Position numbers and translations under genes: made by a program | Assembly: GCA_028554795.2 (NCBI GenBank) | Contig: CM068838.1 | Coordinates: forward strand, 127,562,428-127,626,427 | DNA: 64,000 nucleotides | From: Sinohyriopsis cumingii | Taxonomy: Eukaryota > Mollusca > Bivalvia > Unionida > Unionidae | Direction: 5' to 3' | In this document: piece by piece, positions 29,063 through 40,536 of the stretch | How positions within the stretch are numbered: position 1 is the first letter of the stretch | Layout: the number at the start of each line of letters is the position of its first letter | Notes under the pieces: model-generated | Database searches by the model: none | Told to the model about the DNA's origin: nothing | What the model saw: only the letters and a program-made list of their open reading frames with translations

Positions 29063-29510
29063 TTTCTAAATACCGATTTTTTAAAATCGGACATAGATTC
29101 TGACACGGTCATTTGTATTTTACCTTCGCGGCAAATTTTAATCACTTCTGTGAACTCAGTATCAGATGTTATTCCATCGCTAAGACATGGTGATATCACC
29201 GAATATAATTTGGCATATTCTAGCGTCGTTGCACACAGATCTACTGTGTGCTCATTCAATTTTGTATTTGTATATGTAGATTTTTTGTTGATGCAATGAT
29301 CTTAAGACTACCAGCAATTGTTGCTGCAGCTGAAACATAAATTGTTATAATTACCGGTGATGTCATTGTTATTGTTGATGGCAATACGCCGGTTTCAGCG
29401 ATAACAGTGGACGCCAAATACACAATTATATCAACAACTACACTTCTACGATATTTGTTTTTACTTTTAATGTATACTCGTCAATGACATTTTTAGTTTG
29501 GTTTGGCACT
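29056..29510 (-). pseudogene. Hydrophobic virion-block protein remnant, copy A
   Basis: C-terminal half readable (NEHTVDLCATTLEYAKLYSV...DTEFTEVIK) and similar to the young protein (EYTVKHQIVSDAYSKLSGL...DVEFSTMVQ). Frameshifted upstream. Confidence 0.7.
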
Positions 29511-29588
29511 CGCATACCTGACTGTATCTGTAATGTTGAACGCTGATGGGGGAGTTCATTATAATTTAAGTACGAGGTAGTTTAGCTA

Positions 29589-30626
29589 CTAATTCAAGAC
29601 ACCAATAGTACAACACGGCGTTGCCTTTCTCTTCAGGTTCCACCACGAATGTTTCCTTGTAGTTTTGATTCAATATAACTAACACACATACAGTAAACAC
29701 AATAATTAGATAACGCCTTGATATTGTGGTGGATATCGTAAATGTTGTAACGTCGAATACTGAGAACCTGTATATACCGGTAATCTTAGCGCGACGTTTA
29801 ATGGATTTATTGAGTGGTGACCATAATGTTGATCCAGATGCTACGTATATACTAAACTGTCGGTAATTTTTTTATGTATTGAGCTTAATGCCAATGACTG
29901 ATGGACTCCCAAAAAAATTCATTAAAGGTTCTATTTTTGTTTCTTTGAAAATGTTAAAACGTTTGTACATGATTAGAATATTCAGATCTAAAAGTAATCA
30001 TTCCATCACTGATTGTCTTTAACGAATTCATCATCGGTATGATGCTATCATCGACGTATTTCTTCATTGCAGCGTCATCCTGTAATTCTGGTTCTCCAAG
30101 ACCAGTAATTGTTGTATTTGTCTTATTGAGAGAACTATTCATTGTTTCACGTGCGCCTATTAAACGTTCACTGGTCTCAGTTCTGATCGTGTTGTTGTTG
30201 ATGTCTATATATATTTCTGTTGCTACATTATCGTTTCATTCTGGTTCTCTCACATTAATAATTGTATTTTTACGCATATTAAGATCGCCATACATAATAT
30301 CTCCAATTCTTCTGATGCGTCCACTAATTTTTCCCATGAGTATTAAGACTGAATCCTCCCATGTTTTAATTTTACCGTTTCTAGTAAACATCTTCGATCG
30401 GATCTGGAACCCGCAGAATAATATATGCCAACGGGATATTGCTCGTCTTTCATTGTCCTTGTTTATCCTGAAAAACAATGACTTCATTTTCGACAACATT
30501 TGCGAGACTCAAAAGATTAACGAGTTCATCCTTTACCTCATCCAGGGTTGCATATTTAGATAAGTCGCCTTGCTGAGTTTTACTCTGAGTAAGACTCAGA
30601 GAAGATCTTCCGTAAATATCTACCAT
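29589..30626 (-). pseudogene. Fibre gene remnant of a different type, copy A
   Basis: The N-terminus (MVDIYGRSS, then VIVFQDKQG) matches the young fibre. The shaft instead holds repeats of the phage-tail-fibre kind: GLGEPELQDDAAMKKYVDD and NVREPEWNDN-ATEIYID. A NIYG/MYGDLNMRKN stretch lies between. The C-terminal part has several stops. The head bears no visible similarity to that of the young element. Confidence 0.65.
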
Positions 30627-30643
30627 TATACTTTAAGATCTCT

Positions 30644-30976
30644 TTAAAACAGAACTCGTATTGGCGGATCGGTTATTGTCTGTGTTGGTAATGTTGAATA
30701 CCAGACCGGAGTACTTTGCACAGCGATTTTATCGCTGCCGACATATTTTAAAAATTCGTTTGGTGGTGCCAACCCAAACGAATCAAAATAAACAATTCCA
30801 CGTGGATCAATCGTGTATGCAACCCAATGGGTACCCGGACCAGAACTCATATCGAGATTAATAATATCGGTCTCAACACGGTTTGGTTGTTCTGATAATT
30901 GGTCACGCATAAAAACACCTCTAACATTTTTGATATTTTATCGTTTAGCAGCATCAGTTAAATCAAAATTGCACAT
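30644..30976 (-). pseudogene. Adenain-like protease remnant, copy A (catalytic Cys lost)
   Basis: Starts MCNFDL at 30,976, with a stop soon after. The His (GTHWVAYTI) and Asp (VYFDSFGLAPP) motifs remain. Directly after TDPPI a deletion relative to copy B removes the CGRE motif and the C-terminus. Confidence 0.8.
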
Positions 30977-30979
30977 AGG

Positions 30980-31448
30980 GACAAAAAGCTTCGCGTCTAA
31001 CGAAGTGTCCCAGGAAATCCGCTTCCATACCACTGGGGATTTCCCGGTAGTCTTAAACCCTTCCCGAAAGTCTTTACTCCGTGACCTGTTGCTTTTTTAA
31101 TCACATTTCAGCAGCATTTCCACCAGCACCAAGTGCAGCTGCTTTTGCAACAGCTGGGGCTGCAACGGCTATTAACGCTGGTATAGCTGCAAGCAGTGGA
31201 AATATACCACCCGTCTTGACTGCGTCTTTAATAGCACCCGCAGAAAGATTAAATCTAACGCCGGATTTTGATTGTTTGGGTTTATTGAAGTGCCTGAGTT
31301 GACGTTCAGTCAGTGATAGTTTATTTGCACCACCTTCGATTTGTTCTTTTTTTAGTGATATTTTTGTTCCGCATTTATTTGCTGATTTCGACTGAAGCTT
31401 TTATATCAGACCAAGAGTCAGACTGACACTAACGTGATGATATGACAT
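30980..31448 (-). pseudogene. Basic core protein remnant, copy A
   Basis: MSYH start at 31,448, then KCGTKISLKKEQ and LSLTERQLRHFNKP, then a hydrophobic stretch, in changing frames. Same position as in the young element, between capsid and protease. Confidence 0.65.
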
Positions 31449-31470
31449 TATAATATCATGAGCGATTTAA

Positions 31471-32225
31471 TTACATATTTGGAAAACATTGCATGTTTTC
31501 TAGTGAGGCATCAATGACTCTCATTCGTCCACCAACACCTTTAAGCAACATTGTTTTGTCGCTGCGTATAACAGCGAATGCTCTGTAATTATCAATTTCT
31601 CCTCTGTTCACAAGAGCTCGAAAATGTATATCAACGACAGATTGTCTAATTAAATCAAGGTTTTCCAGCGAAAAGTAACATATCGGATAGAGCGTTGTAA
31701 AATCAAGTTGTGATATTTGCAGACCGGAATCAACAATTTGATCATGTCACATGAATGTCATCTAACGATGATATGCACGTGCAACGTGATTTTGATAAAA
31801 ATTTAATAGCACTTCTTCGGATTGTTCTTGATGTATATTTATTCTTAGTGAAACCTTAATAATACCAAGTTTGTCAAATATCATTATACTGCGTGTTTGT
31901 GAATTTACTAGTGCAGCATCTTGAAAAGCAACAAATATATGTTGCGGTGCAGAAACACCTTGTTGTGATGCTATATGCCATGCGAATAAACCATTAGTGT
32001 TACTTTGAACACTATCTGTGGTCATCGTCAACCATGATAATGTTGATTTACCACCTGCGTTCATAAAAGAAAGCAACCGTTGTTTGGCTCCGAAAATAAC
32101 CTTTCTGACATTTCTGCAAAATCCAAAGATATGTGACAGTGGAATTGCACATGAAAATCTTCTTCCATCCTTTAGCATTGATCACGCGCTGCGAATCCAA
32201 AGCTGAATTCTGGATTAGCACCATG
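31471..32225 (-). pseudogene. Capsid protein remnant, second half only, copy A
   Basis: Begins at GFAA, corresponding to about residue 195 of the young capsid protein, and lacks everything before. Contains RRFSCAIPLSHIFGFCRNVRK joined directly to RLLSFMNAGGKS, an in-frame loss of ~48 codons relative to the young protein, then a C-terminus with stops. Fused at its left to the remnant of the 304-residue protein gene by an ancient deletion that also removed the pVI-like gene. Confidence 0.8.
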
Positions 32226-33366
32226 AACCACCGGCCAATAATCATCAGCGATTGCATCGATGACAGACCGATAAACATTAATGGCCATAATACCACCTGT
32301 AAATAATCTCTGACAAATAGTAGATGCTTCGTTAACGATTTCTGGGTAATTATTACTGGCTCGTGTTCCGCCAATCAGAATTTCTAATCGTTCAACATCG
32401 GCAAGGACGTTGCTGGGACATGAAGTAATAATGCCACCGTTGGACAAACTACTTCAGTTTTTTTCGTTCGTTACTGGTTGTTGTAGATTTTCAGCTGTTT
32501 TTATTAAGACGTTCTTGTTTATTTTTTGTTACTTCTTTTGATATTTCTTTTATACGTTTCTGTTTTACTGGTTGTTGTAGTTTATATAATTCTTCTTCTG
32601 CTTTATATATTTTGTAAATAGCAAGACCATTTCAGGATGTTTTGCCTGGATGTTGCATTAGTTGTGGTTGTTGTAATTATGCAATATACTTATCTATTTC
32701 ATAGATATATGTAATATATCTCATATCACTATTTCGAGCCTGTTCAACTCCGTAGTGTAAGCGAAATATCCATTTACATCAGTTTTCCTGACGTACAGAA
32801 TCATTAGCGTACTCGGGTTTCAAAACTCTTTCTCGCTAATCAAAATTACGCACGGCAAACGAAGATAATAATTTCACTTTACTAACACTTTTTACGTAGG
32901 CAATAATCTTTTCGGTACATTTGTCATTTATTTCAGTTCTTTCTCTTGCTGGTTTTTGTTCTTGTTCTGGTAGATGCTCTTTTATATCACCTATATCAGT
33001 ACGAGCTTTGTCAATACCCTGAAGCATTTCTTCCTTGACCAGCAATAGACACTTAGAAATTAAATTTTAAAGACAAAGGGTTGAGCAGCAGCTATTTCAC
33101 CTGGAAGTTCTCGTAGAATAATTTTTGGTTGTTTTTTTTAGTTCTTTCTGCTATTTATTCAGCTGCTTTAGCGGTTTACTCTAACGTGGGAAGAAGACCT
33201 TTGGTAGCCTCTGTAACAGGTTTAAATACATGTTCTGCACCTTCTGCAAATTCCACCTGAGACTCTTGAAGAGCTTGTTATTTTATTTGACAGAATCTCG
33301 GATAGGAAGATATTTATTAATTGTATATAATCGCTATCGAGGTAATCTATCTGTGTAAGATTCCAT
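32215..33366 (-). pseudogene. Remnant of the 304-residue protein gene, copy A
   Basis: Starts MESYTDRL-like at 33,366, ~55 bp from the terminal repeat. FAEGAEHVFKPVTEATK and, at the end, RLEILIGGTRASNN and ICQRLFTGGI match the young protein. Many frame breaks. Confidence 0.7.
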
Positions 33367-33420
33367 AGCTGGCATACCATTACATATTATTAACGATTTA
33401 TTGATGATTTAATTACGCAC

Positions 33421-33716
33421 ACACGGATTTATGACAATAAAATTACATGATCCTCGATTACGATATCGTGTAGGTTTTCAAAACATTTTAGTTAAAGAAA
33501 TAGCAGCAGGAAGGGCGAGACCTCACGTAAGTGTCCAGGTAATAAGCGATCGACAACGTTAAAGGCATTGGTTTTGACTACATTTTTTTATTTCGATGTA
33601 AGATCTATTTTCATAAATGGACACTTAAAAATCGGTTTTTGTACTACTTTTCTGGAAAGGTTTATTTTCAAGATGGGACACTTCCCCAAATTGGTCTGTT
33701 CGCCCTCCCTGCTGCT
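33421..33716 (-). repeat. Right terminal inverted repeat of old element, copy A
   Basis: Reverse complement of 5,418-5,712. Tip CGCCCTCCCTGCTGCT at 33,701-33,716; inverted inner motif AGCAGCAGGAAGGGCG at 33,501-33,516. Confidence 0.88.
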
Positions 33717-35887
33717 AGCAGACAGGCAGACACAGCTGCAAATCAAGCTTAAATTAACAGAACTGTACAATGGCACCTTGAAGATGTTCCCTAAACCATC
33801 AAGGGAAGTAAAAAGCATCACTATAGAAAAATGTTGTGATACAAACAAAACCATTCAAACATAATTACTACATCTTCCACCTTTCTTTTGTATTTCTCTG
33901 AAACCTAAATGACTGACTAGTACACAGTATGAACAATAAAACGAAGGCTTGCTGCTTAAGAATAAATTACAATCTAATTCAAAATACACAGACGGACAGA
34001 CAGATAGAGAGACAAGCTGAGAACCATTAAAACAGACACAAGAGTTTCATAAGTCCTAATGAGTCTTCGCGTCAAAGCACACCCAACCACATGAGTCTTT
34101 ATGTCAAAGCACACCCACCCACATGAGTCTTTAATACTGTATCGACCATCAACATTATTACTAAATACCGAGACTTTTTGGCCCATGTCGAAACTACGAC
34201 ATCGTATCTACTATGCAAATATGCACATCAAAGCGTATATGGCACTGTCATAAAAGCACCCTTGTTATATAATTAATATATGTAATAATACTGACGAAAA
34301 GCGCTCAAACCTTACACTCCTTGAACTTGAAAGTACGGTACAATAGCTTGCAGGTCTGTAAAAGGGTTTGCGACTACACCCCCGCCACATCCAATGTTAA
34401 ACGCTACTCCAACTATTGTTCACCACATGTGCTTGAAGTAGTTGCCTCAGACTGTGTTTTACCCTATTACATGCCTCACCCAAAGCTTAATTCTGGGGCA
34501 CCATTGCGCAGTTGTTACTCTACATAATTACATGTGACTAAAGTAGTTTTCCGTTGACGTATTGGATACCACCGCAACCAGTTGCGTGTATCAACATCTT
34601 ACTGACTTGACAATCTTAATTTATCAACAGGTCAAGAAAACGCTGTAAAAGAATTTCACTTGCGGTCAACGGTTTAAGAAGAGGAGGAACCTAGGGCAAG
34701 GGTATACATAATGGAGGATGCCTTATTATTTTGTTTTTTTGTCTCTTTTGGGTTTTGTTGTTTGTTTTGTTTAGTGGTCCTGTTCTGTTAAATATCTTCA
34801 ACTGAGAACGTTGAAATAGCATCATGTATATCTTAACAGAGCACTGCCTTTTGATGTGTGCTGAAATTACTTAAAATAGAATTGTTTTCCTTTTATCATT
34901 CTAAGCTCTTATCAAGCGTTCTTTTAATATGTCGACAGGTTTTTCATGCCAGTGAGATGTGCATGTAACTGGATTGGCATGGTGATGATGATGATGATGA
35001 TGGCCTATAACGTATGACTCACTCGTTGTATACGCAACGGGATAAAAATAGGTACGAAATACTTAAATATAGCTCAGGACTTCAATGTTGTGTTCAAAAC
35101 ATTGTGAGAAAACTGTCACACTAGTAGCATAATATAATTCGGTATCATATAGTGTGCATTTAACGTTCAGGTACATACTTGATATAATGTCAGGGAATAT
35201 ATTAAGCTAAAACTTGTATTTTACATATATGTAGATGTGAAATTTGATTCAAGCCCATTGCATCTAAGGCATGTTTTAAAACTGAAAGGTTCGTGACCTT
35301 CGTATGCAAACATATTTGGCAGGTAGTCCATGAAGGAATCTATCCATCCACACGTCCATGCTCCCACCAATCCACACCTATACTTACCAACCTATCTTCT
35401 TACCTACATAGGTTATTTACTGGACTGATTACATGGATGGGTCATACAATGGGGTGGGGGTAGAAGCCGTCGCGATACCGACCTACCCCCTCAAAAAAAG
35501 AGAAAGGTATCAAAACAAAAGTTGAGATTTTTAAATTATTCCATGGAAACACTTAAATGTTATTGGCTTTTGGAGCTTTGCCCCCCCCCCCCGTTCCACC
35601 CCCACCTCCACCCCCACTGGGAATCCCGTCCTACAGATTCCGTACCTAAGTTGCTAACGCCCTTTAAAGATACTTCCGGGTCATCCACTGCGTTGATATA
35701 TTTCATAAAGATAGGTTGCTAGTTTGTTTGATGATAAGGTTCATCGATGGTTTGGATTAGTTTTGTGTTTGACAGCACAGCAACACGATTAGGTTATTTA
35801 GTGCAGAGTCTATATTGTCTGTCCTAATGAGGACTCCATCAAACTGCCGAGTCCAGATCAGGATTATGCGATTGTAGATCTGGGGAC
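33717..35887. other. Right flank, copy A: no gene recognised
   Basis: Host-like AT-rich DNA shared with copy B (61,026-63,167) at lower identity. Contains GACAGACAG-type simple sequence (about 33,990), a CACCCA-CACATGAGTCTTT direct repeat (34,080-34,130), a GATGATGAT tract (34,982-35,003) and a C14 run (35,580-35,593). Short open frames show no domain. Confidence 0.6.
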
Positions 35888-36176
35888 CGCTCCGGTGGCT
35901 TAGTGGTTAGAACGTCCGCCTCGAATGGTGAAGCTCGCGGTTTCGAACCCCGGACGAGTCATACAAAAACTAAAACAAATGGTGCTAGCAGCTGTCTCGC
36001 TTGCCTAGGTTGGCGTTAAGACTAGTCGGCCTGGTATCAGGATAATGTGACTTGGTGGGACATTATGCTACTTTGTCTGCGGCATAGTGCACCAGTGCAA
36101 GACATCACTATATGCTGTCACAATGCAGACATCGGAGCGATATGACTGAAAAATTGTTAAATCTACGTCAAAAATC
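35888..36176 (+). mobile_element. tRNA-derived SINE, copy A
   Basis: The head resembles a tRNA with an A box (TGGCTTAGTGG) and B box (GGTTTCGAACC). The body carries a conserved segment (CAGCTGTCTCGC, then CTGGTATCAGGATAATGTGA) and the tail TTAAATCTACGTCAAAAA. A second element of the same family lies at 39,837. Confidence 0.8.
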
Positions 36177-36344
36177 CAACGCACACACAGAGAGACAGAT
36201 CTGGGTCCATGACGTTTGTTGTTGGATCTGAAACGCGCGACTATGGACGCTATAATCAACTATAATGGTACTCATCCCGTTTACTTGTTCCCTTTGCTGA
36301 TGATATGAGTGTATTGACAGCATACACTGAATGCCATATGCATT

Positions 36345-36650
36345 TACGTGTAGGGTAGGACTTCCTTACCGTGTTGTGACTATTAATATTCTACTGCGTT
36401 TACGTGTTATAATGTCTGGTAGAACTTAGATACTGTATTTTGACTATTAACATTCTACTGCGTTTATGTGTTATAATGTCTGGTAGAACTTCATTACCGT
36501 TTTTTGACTATTAACATTCTGTTGCGTTTACGGTTGATAATGTCTGGTCTAACTTCATTACCGCATTTCGTTATTAACATTATATTGCTTTTACGTGTTA
36601 TCATGTCTAGTAGAACTTCATTACTGTATCTGATTAATAAAATTTTCATT
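36345..36650. repeat. ~62-bp tandem repeat, four to five units, copy A
   Basis: Units share TGACTATTAACATTCT, GCGTTTACGTGTTATAATG and TCTGGTAGAACTTCATTACC. The array ends directly at the splice-acceptor-like site of the next feature. Copy B: 63,634-63,948. Confidence 0.85.
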
Positions 36651-36663
36651 TCAGGACACAAAC

Positions 36664-36825
36664 ATGACAAGGATGATTGAAGAACACGCTGCCTCTTTGT
36701 TGTACATAGCTGTGTTCATTTTAGGCAGCCTTCTGGCAGTTTTTGTTGCTAAAGTGCGCGTCTGGAAACTAAGATTTCATAAAAGATTCGAGAAAGATCA
36801 CAGGCAAGCAGTTAGCGATATCTAA
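36664..36825 (+). CDS. Small single-pass membrane protein exon (candidate host gene)
   Basis: 53 codons from ATG 36,664, preceded nine bases upstream by a good splice-acceptor pattern (TTTTCATTTCAG/GACACAAAC). Residues 10-31 (ASLLYIAVFILGSLLAVFVA) form one clear transmembrane segment, followed by a basic, charged tail ending QAVSDI. Copy B has the same acceptor and start (63,960), cut by the window end, with one visible amino-acid change (Ala9 to Val). It may be the last coding exon of a small membrane-protein gene, or chance. No family recognised. Confidence 0.4.
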   Translation: MTRMIEEHAASLLYIAVFILGSLLAVFVAKVRVWKLRFHKRFEKDHRQAVSDI

Positions 36826-37043
36826 GAGGAAGGAATGGCTACTACAGGTTCCGAAATCGAATCTCTTGGGCATACTCTTCCAGAGGCGGTGACAGTTTCA
36901 ATTTAACGGTATGATCACACGAATACGACGTATACATTTTATGTTTAATGATTTATATTTAATTAATTGAATATTTTGCACTGATGTTTTGGAATAATGT
37001 TCCAGGCGTTATATCCCACTTACGAAATAAATGTTATATTTTA
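36826..37043. other. No feature seen
   Basis: AT-rich, noncoding; if 36,664-36,825 is real this would be its 3' untranslated region. No polyadenylation context is convincing. Confidence 0.4.
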
Positions 37044-37565
37044 GCATAACCCAATCTTCGCTAGCTAAGGTTCCGATAAGTCTATCTACACCTGGCATAA
37101 CGAGCAGACATTTCTGTTATTTGGGTCTGTGAATTTCATTGGATGCGGCGGCAAGCCACCGCATTTAATTAAAATTAAGTTGTTAAAATTTTAACATTGT
37201 TCCTATGTAATCGAGACAAGGGGAGCACGCAACTTGAATGGACTAATAAATAAGCAATTTTCCAGTGCCGGTCCGTGTTTGCACAAGTGCCTTTCACTCA
37301 AATGCATCTGTAATGGCTTCCCTCTGGTACAGTCATACTTTCTATGTTAAACTTAAAAAAGTATCTGTTTTAGATCAATTGCCCCCACCGTTTTCGGCCG
37401 ATGTACAAATGCATCACGATATGGATTAGTTGGCATTAAATACTAAGGGATGCAACTCATCAAATCCAACAGATGTCGCTAGAACAAGCACCAATATCTC
37501 TGTTCAGTCTGCCAGGGTGTAGATAGGGTTATCGGAACCTTGGCTAGCGAAGATGAAATAACCCA
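37044..37565. repeat. Foldback/MITE-like element with ~54-bp inverted arms
   Basis: Arms 37,044-37,097 and 37,510-37,565 are inverted copies (shared core CTTCGCTAGC-AAGGTTCCGATAA then CTATCTACACC-TGGCA). The ~410 bp between them hold no gene; a 137-codon minus-strand frame here has no family features. Confidence 0.6.
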
Positions 37566-38061
37566 TAAACGTGCAAAGATTATTATATTCGCGGATTTAG
37601 GCTTTAAATTGTCGTTCATGCCGTCTTGAATAACACTTTCATCAGATTTAATGATAGACAAAAATATATTATTGTCTCGCATGTGAATAGAGATTGCTTT
37701 AGTCCTTCGTGTGACCGGTTTACCATAGCAAAATTCCATCAGAAAATCAGATCTTTGCGTCTGACGCGAGGCATTGTCGGGTATCTGACGCACAATTTTG
37801 ATCCCGAGTGTCCAATTTTCCAATCCTACACTACATAAGGAAGGATTCTTTCCTGACATTTCTGAATGAAAAACGTGGGTCGAAGTAAGCATGCTTTGTG
37901 GTGAATACTTATGTAGTTTTCAAACAGCAAAAACATCAGTTAAACATTTTCTTACCTCAAAATATAGCGTCAAAGGTTATGCTTAAACTGAAAAATTAAA
38001 TATACACTTTGAAATACCTTTTAAACACATTTTAGTTTTCAGTTAGCAGTGGTTGAATGGT

Positions 38062-38210
38062 TTAATGTAGTAGTCCTCGATTCAACTTTGAGACTAAAAC
38101 AAATAATGTAGTAGTCCTCGATTCAACCTGGAGACTAAAACAAATAATATAATAGTCCTCGATTCAACTTTGAGACTAAAAACAAATAATAATGCAGTCC
38201 TCGATAAAAC
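38062..38210. repeat. ~42-bp tandem repeat, about four units
   Basis: Unit contains AGTCCTCGATTCAACTTTG and AGACTAAAACAAATAAT. Noncoding. The stretch 37,566-38,061 before it shows nothing recognisable. Confidence 0.8.
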
Positions 38211-38696
38211 TTTGATCCAAAGTTGATATGCCTTCAGAATAATGTTGCAAATGTGAATTCGTAACAACTTACAGAGTTATAACAGCGGTTTCTCGACACT
38301 GAATTTGACTAAAGAAGACACGAGTACATCCTAGTCGATCCGTGCGAAACAGCCCGTCTGCAGGACGCTTAACAGCTACTCGTTGTAGTACATAAATGTA
38401 TTGCAATCAATGTTTATCTTGATTATTGTGAAAGATTGTCCAAGTGATGACGAAAGTCTGGACGTGTTGCGACTGTTTGTGCACTATGCTCGCAGTAGGA
38501 GATCAAAGTAGTTCACTTATCAGTTTCAAGGATATAGTGATGAATGAAAATCAGAAAATGTGTCAGTCTTGCGATTCACATGTTGCTTATATTTATCTGT
38601 AATGTGTATATTATGTAAGGTTGCTATCTTGCAAGAAAAAGCATTTATGTGAAATATATTTTATTTAGATATAAAATTTTTTAAAAAGTCAGAAAC

Positions 38697-38699
<3 letters not shown>

Positions 38700-38777
<78 letters not shown>
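38700..38777. repeat. (AT)n microsatellite
   Basis: About 78 bp of uninterrupted AT dinucleotides. Confidence 0.97.
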
Positions 38778-38779
<2 letters not shown>

Positions 38780-39465
38780 GATACTCATTGTATTAGGTAT
38801 AATAGATTTTTGAAAAAACACAAAATAAATCAAAGGAAAGGGAACATTAATGTAGTTTTATTTGTTCTGAGAGAAAACAAACGATGAAGGTATTCGTAAT
38901 TTCATCTTGATAATCATTTAGTTAATATTATTTCATGTATAATTAATTCCGTTGGGTCAGTATCATTTTTCGTTTATTCATCTCCTTTAAATTTATTGAG
39001 TATGTCTTCGATAATCTTAGCGGGGTTGTCAGAATTAAAATGTTGTTTACTTATAGTGGTAATGGCCAGAGAAACGTGGATTAAATTTAATATTTGTTAT
39101 CTTCCAGTTTTGAAGAGGAATTCATAACATCTGAGAGTTCTGGAATAAAGCAAACAACAATTATGGTGAATGGCATTCTTTGATATCAATGCTAATTATG
39201 TCTGGAAAAGGAAATAAGATATGTGGATTCTTGAAACTATTTGCAACTAAACGACAATGTACAGATGTTAAAATACCCCTTTTCATTTTTAATCACATCA
39301 CGTTACCAAATGTTATATATTTTTTATGAAATATATCGTTATTAGTATAGAGACAAATTAGAAAATCTCAAATTTGTTTCCCGAAGTATATTCTCCAAGT
39401 TAGCAAAATACTTCGAAAGCTGCTGTATTAAGAGAATTAGATGGCAAAAATGTGTTAAGTTTTGC
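38778..39465. other. No feature seen
   Basis: AT-rich sequence without coding potential, repeats or RNA-like structure that I can recognise. Confidence 0.5.
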
Positions 39466-39639
39466 AAATTCATGTCATTAAATGATAACAGTTTGGATGA
39501 ATATCGTATTGCAAATACCTGTTATAAAATGTTATAAATTAGGACGAATCTCATAATCCAAATTCATGTCATTTAATGGTAACAGATAGGATGAAAATCG
39601 TAAGGTAAATGCCTGTTATAAAATGGTAACAGTCTGGAT
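39466..39639. repeat. Two ~90-bp direct repeats
   Basis: Both copies share AAATTCATGTCATT-AATG, GGTAACAG/GATAACAG, GGATGAA-ATCGTA and CCTGTTATAAAATG. They lie directly left of the inverted-arm element. Confidence 0.65.
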
Positions 39640-40193
39640 GTGGTAAATCAGTTCAGTTAACAAAGCCAGTCTTGCTCCATGTATTCTTAATGAATGTTGT
39701 TGTACATATACGTTGTATAGATACCATGATTTTCTACATATACGACTTATACATACAACAACTTTCATTCAGAATAAGCGAAGGCCACATGTCCATACAT
39801 TCAAAACAACACAGCTAGATTAACGATTACATGGAGTACGGTGGTCTAGTGGATAGAGCATCCGCCAAGGATGCGGTAGGTTGTTGGTTCGAACCACGGT
39901 CGAGTCATAACAAAGACATTTTAAAATGGTACTAACAGCTGCCTCGCTAGGCGCTCAGCATTAAGCGATTAGTGTTAGGACTGGTCGGCCTGGTGTCAGG
40001 ATAATTTAACTGGGTGGGACATCATGCTATATGTCTGCGGCATGATCCCTCAGTGCTATACATTACTTTAACCTGCCACACCGCAGATATCGTAGCGATA
40101 TGACTGTAAAATTATTAAATCTACGTTAAAAGAGATCTTAACCACAAACCACATGGAGCAAGGCTGGCTTTGTTAACTGAATTGATTTATCAC
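39640..40193. repeat. Foldback element with 42-bp arms, host of a SINE
   Basis: Arms 39,640-39,681 and 40,152-40,193 are inverted copies (shared GTTAACAAAGCCAG-CTTG and CTCCATG). An inner inverted pair (39,683-39,707 / 39,752-39,776; TGTTGTTGTA) is also present. A SINE interrupts it at the right arm. Confidence 0.7.
39837..40150 (+). mobile_element. tRNA-derived SINE with 8-bp target duplication
   Basis: A box GGTCTAGTGGATAGAGC, B box GGTTCGAACC, body CTGGTGTCAGGATAATTTAAC and tail TTAAATCTACGTTAAA. ACATGGAG flanks it on both sides (39,829-39,836 and 40,151-40,158), a plausible target-site duplication inside the foldback element. Confidence 0.8.
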
Positions 40194-40536
40194 AAACCAG
40201 TCATAATAGTTTTATTGGCAATATTATTAATGAGAGACTATATGACACCATCTAGTCAGTTTTATATACTTAATCAGCCTAAAATATTTTTTTATTATTT
40301 CAAACTAACTATTTCTTTTATAAAATTGTTATTCTATTCATGTTTAAACTTTTAAATATTTCCCATAAAATCGAAAACCAAAGAGCCAAGTAAAAAATCG
40401 GTTGTTTAGTCTTTACATTGTCAATCACAATTAGATTCTCATTCAAAATCTTTCGTGAATAATTTGATTTTGCAAATAATTTTGTTATGCTGTCTTGTTC
40501 TCATCAGCGTCTTTGCAGATACATTGTGCTACTAGC

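Larger units (their letters stand above)
5418..33716. mobile_element. Decayed Polinton/adintovirus-like element, copy A (interrupted)
   Basis: Bounded by ~295-bp terminal inverted repeats (5,418-5,712 and 33,421-33,716) that start with an AGCAGC-type tip, as Polintons start with AG. Without the 14.1-kb young insertion it is about 14.2 kb, a normal Polinton size. All the genes expected are present but broken: ATPase, DUF5679-PLA2, integrase, polymerase-helicase, zinc protein, HNH endonuclease, penton-like protein, hydrophobic protein, fibre, protease, core and capsid. No matching 6-bp target-site duplication is seen (TACCAG at the left, AGCAGA at the right). Confidence 0.9.
1..36691. repeat. 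Long direct repeat, copy A
   Basis: Base 1 matches base 42,613, and the match continues collinearly to 36,691, where copy B reaches the window end. The offset is 42,612 up to about 4,070, then about 41,360 (copy B lacks ~1.23 kb), then about 27,260 after 28,288 (copy A has an extra 14.1 kb). Identity is visibly near-complete over the Gypsy part and lower to the right, with small indels. The true left boundary may lie outside the window. Either a genuine segmental duplication or two haplotypes assembled in tandem could give this. Confidence 0.95.

Noticed and set aside
5418-33716. Target-site duplication of the old element
   Set aside because: The six bases outside the left and right tips (TACCAG, AGCAGA) do not match in either copy.
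35888-35965. tRNA gene
   Set aside because: A and B boxes are present, but the sequence continues into a conserved SINE body shared with 39,837-40,150; arms and anticodon loop are not well formed.
37479-37892. 137-codon minus-strand gene
   Set aside because: No family features; it lies across one arm and the inside of a foldback-like element.
38700-38777. Cruciform or origin at the (AT)n tract
   Set aside because: A plain dinucleotide microsatellite explains it; no other supporting signal nearby.
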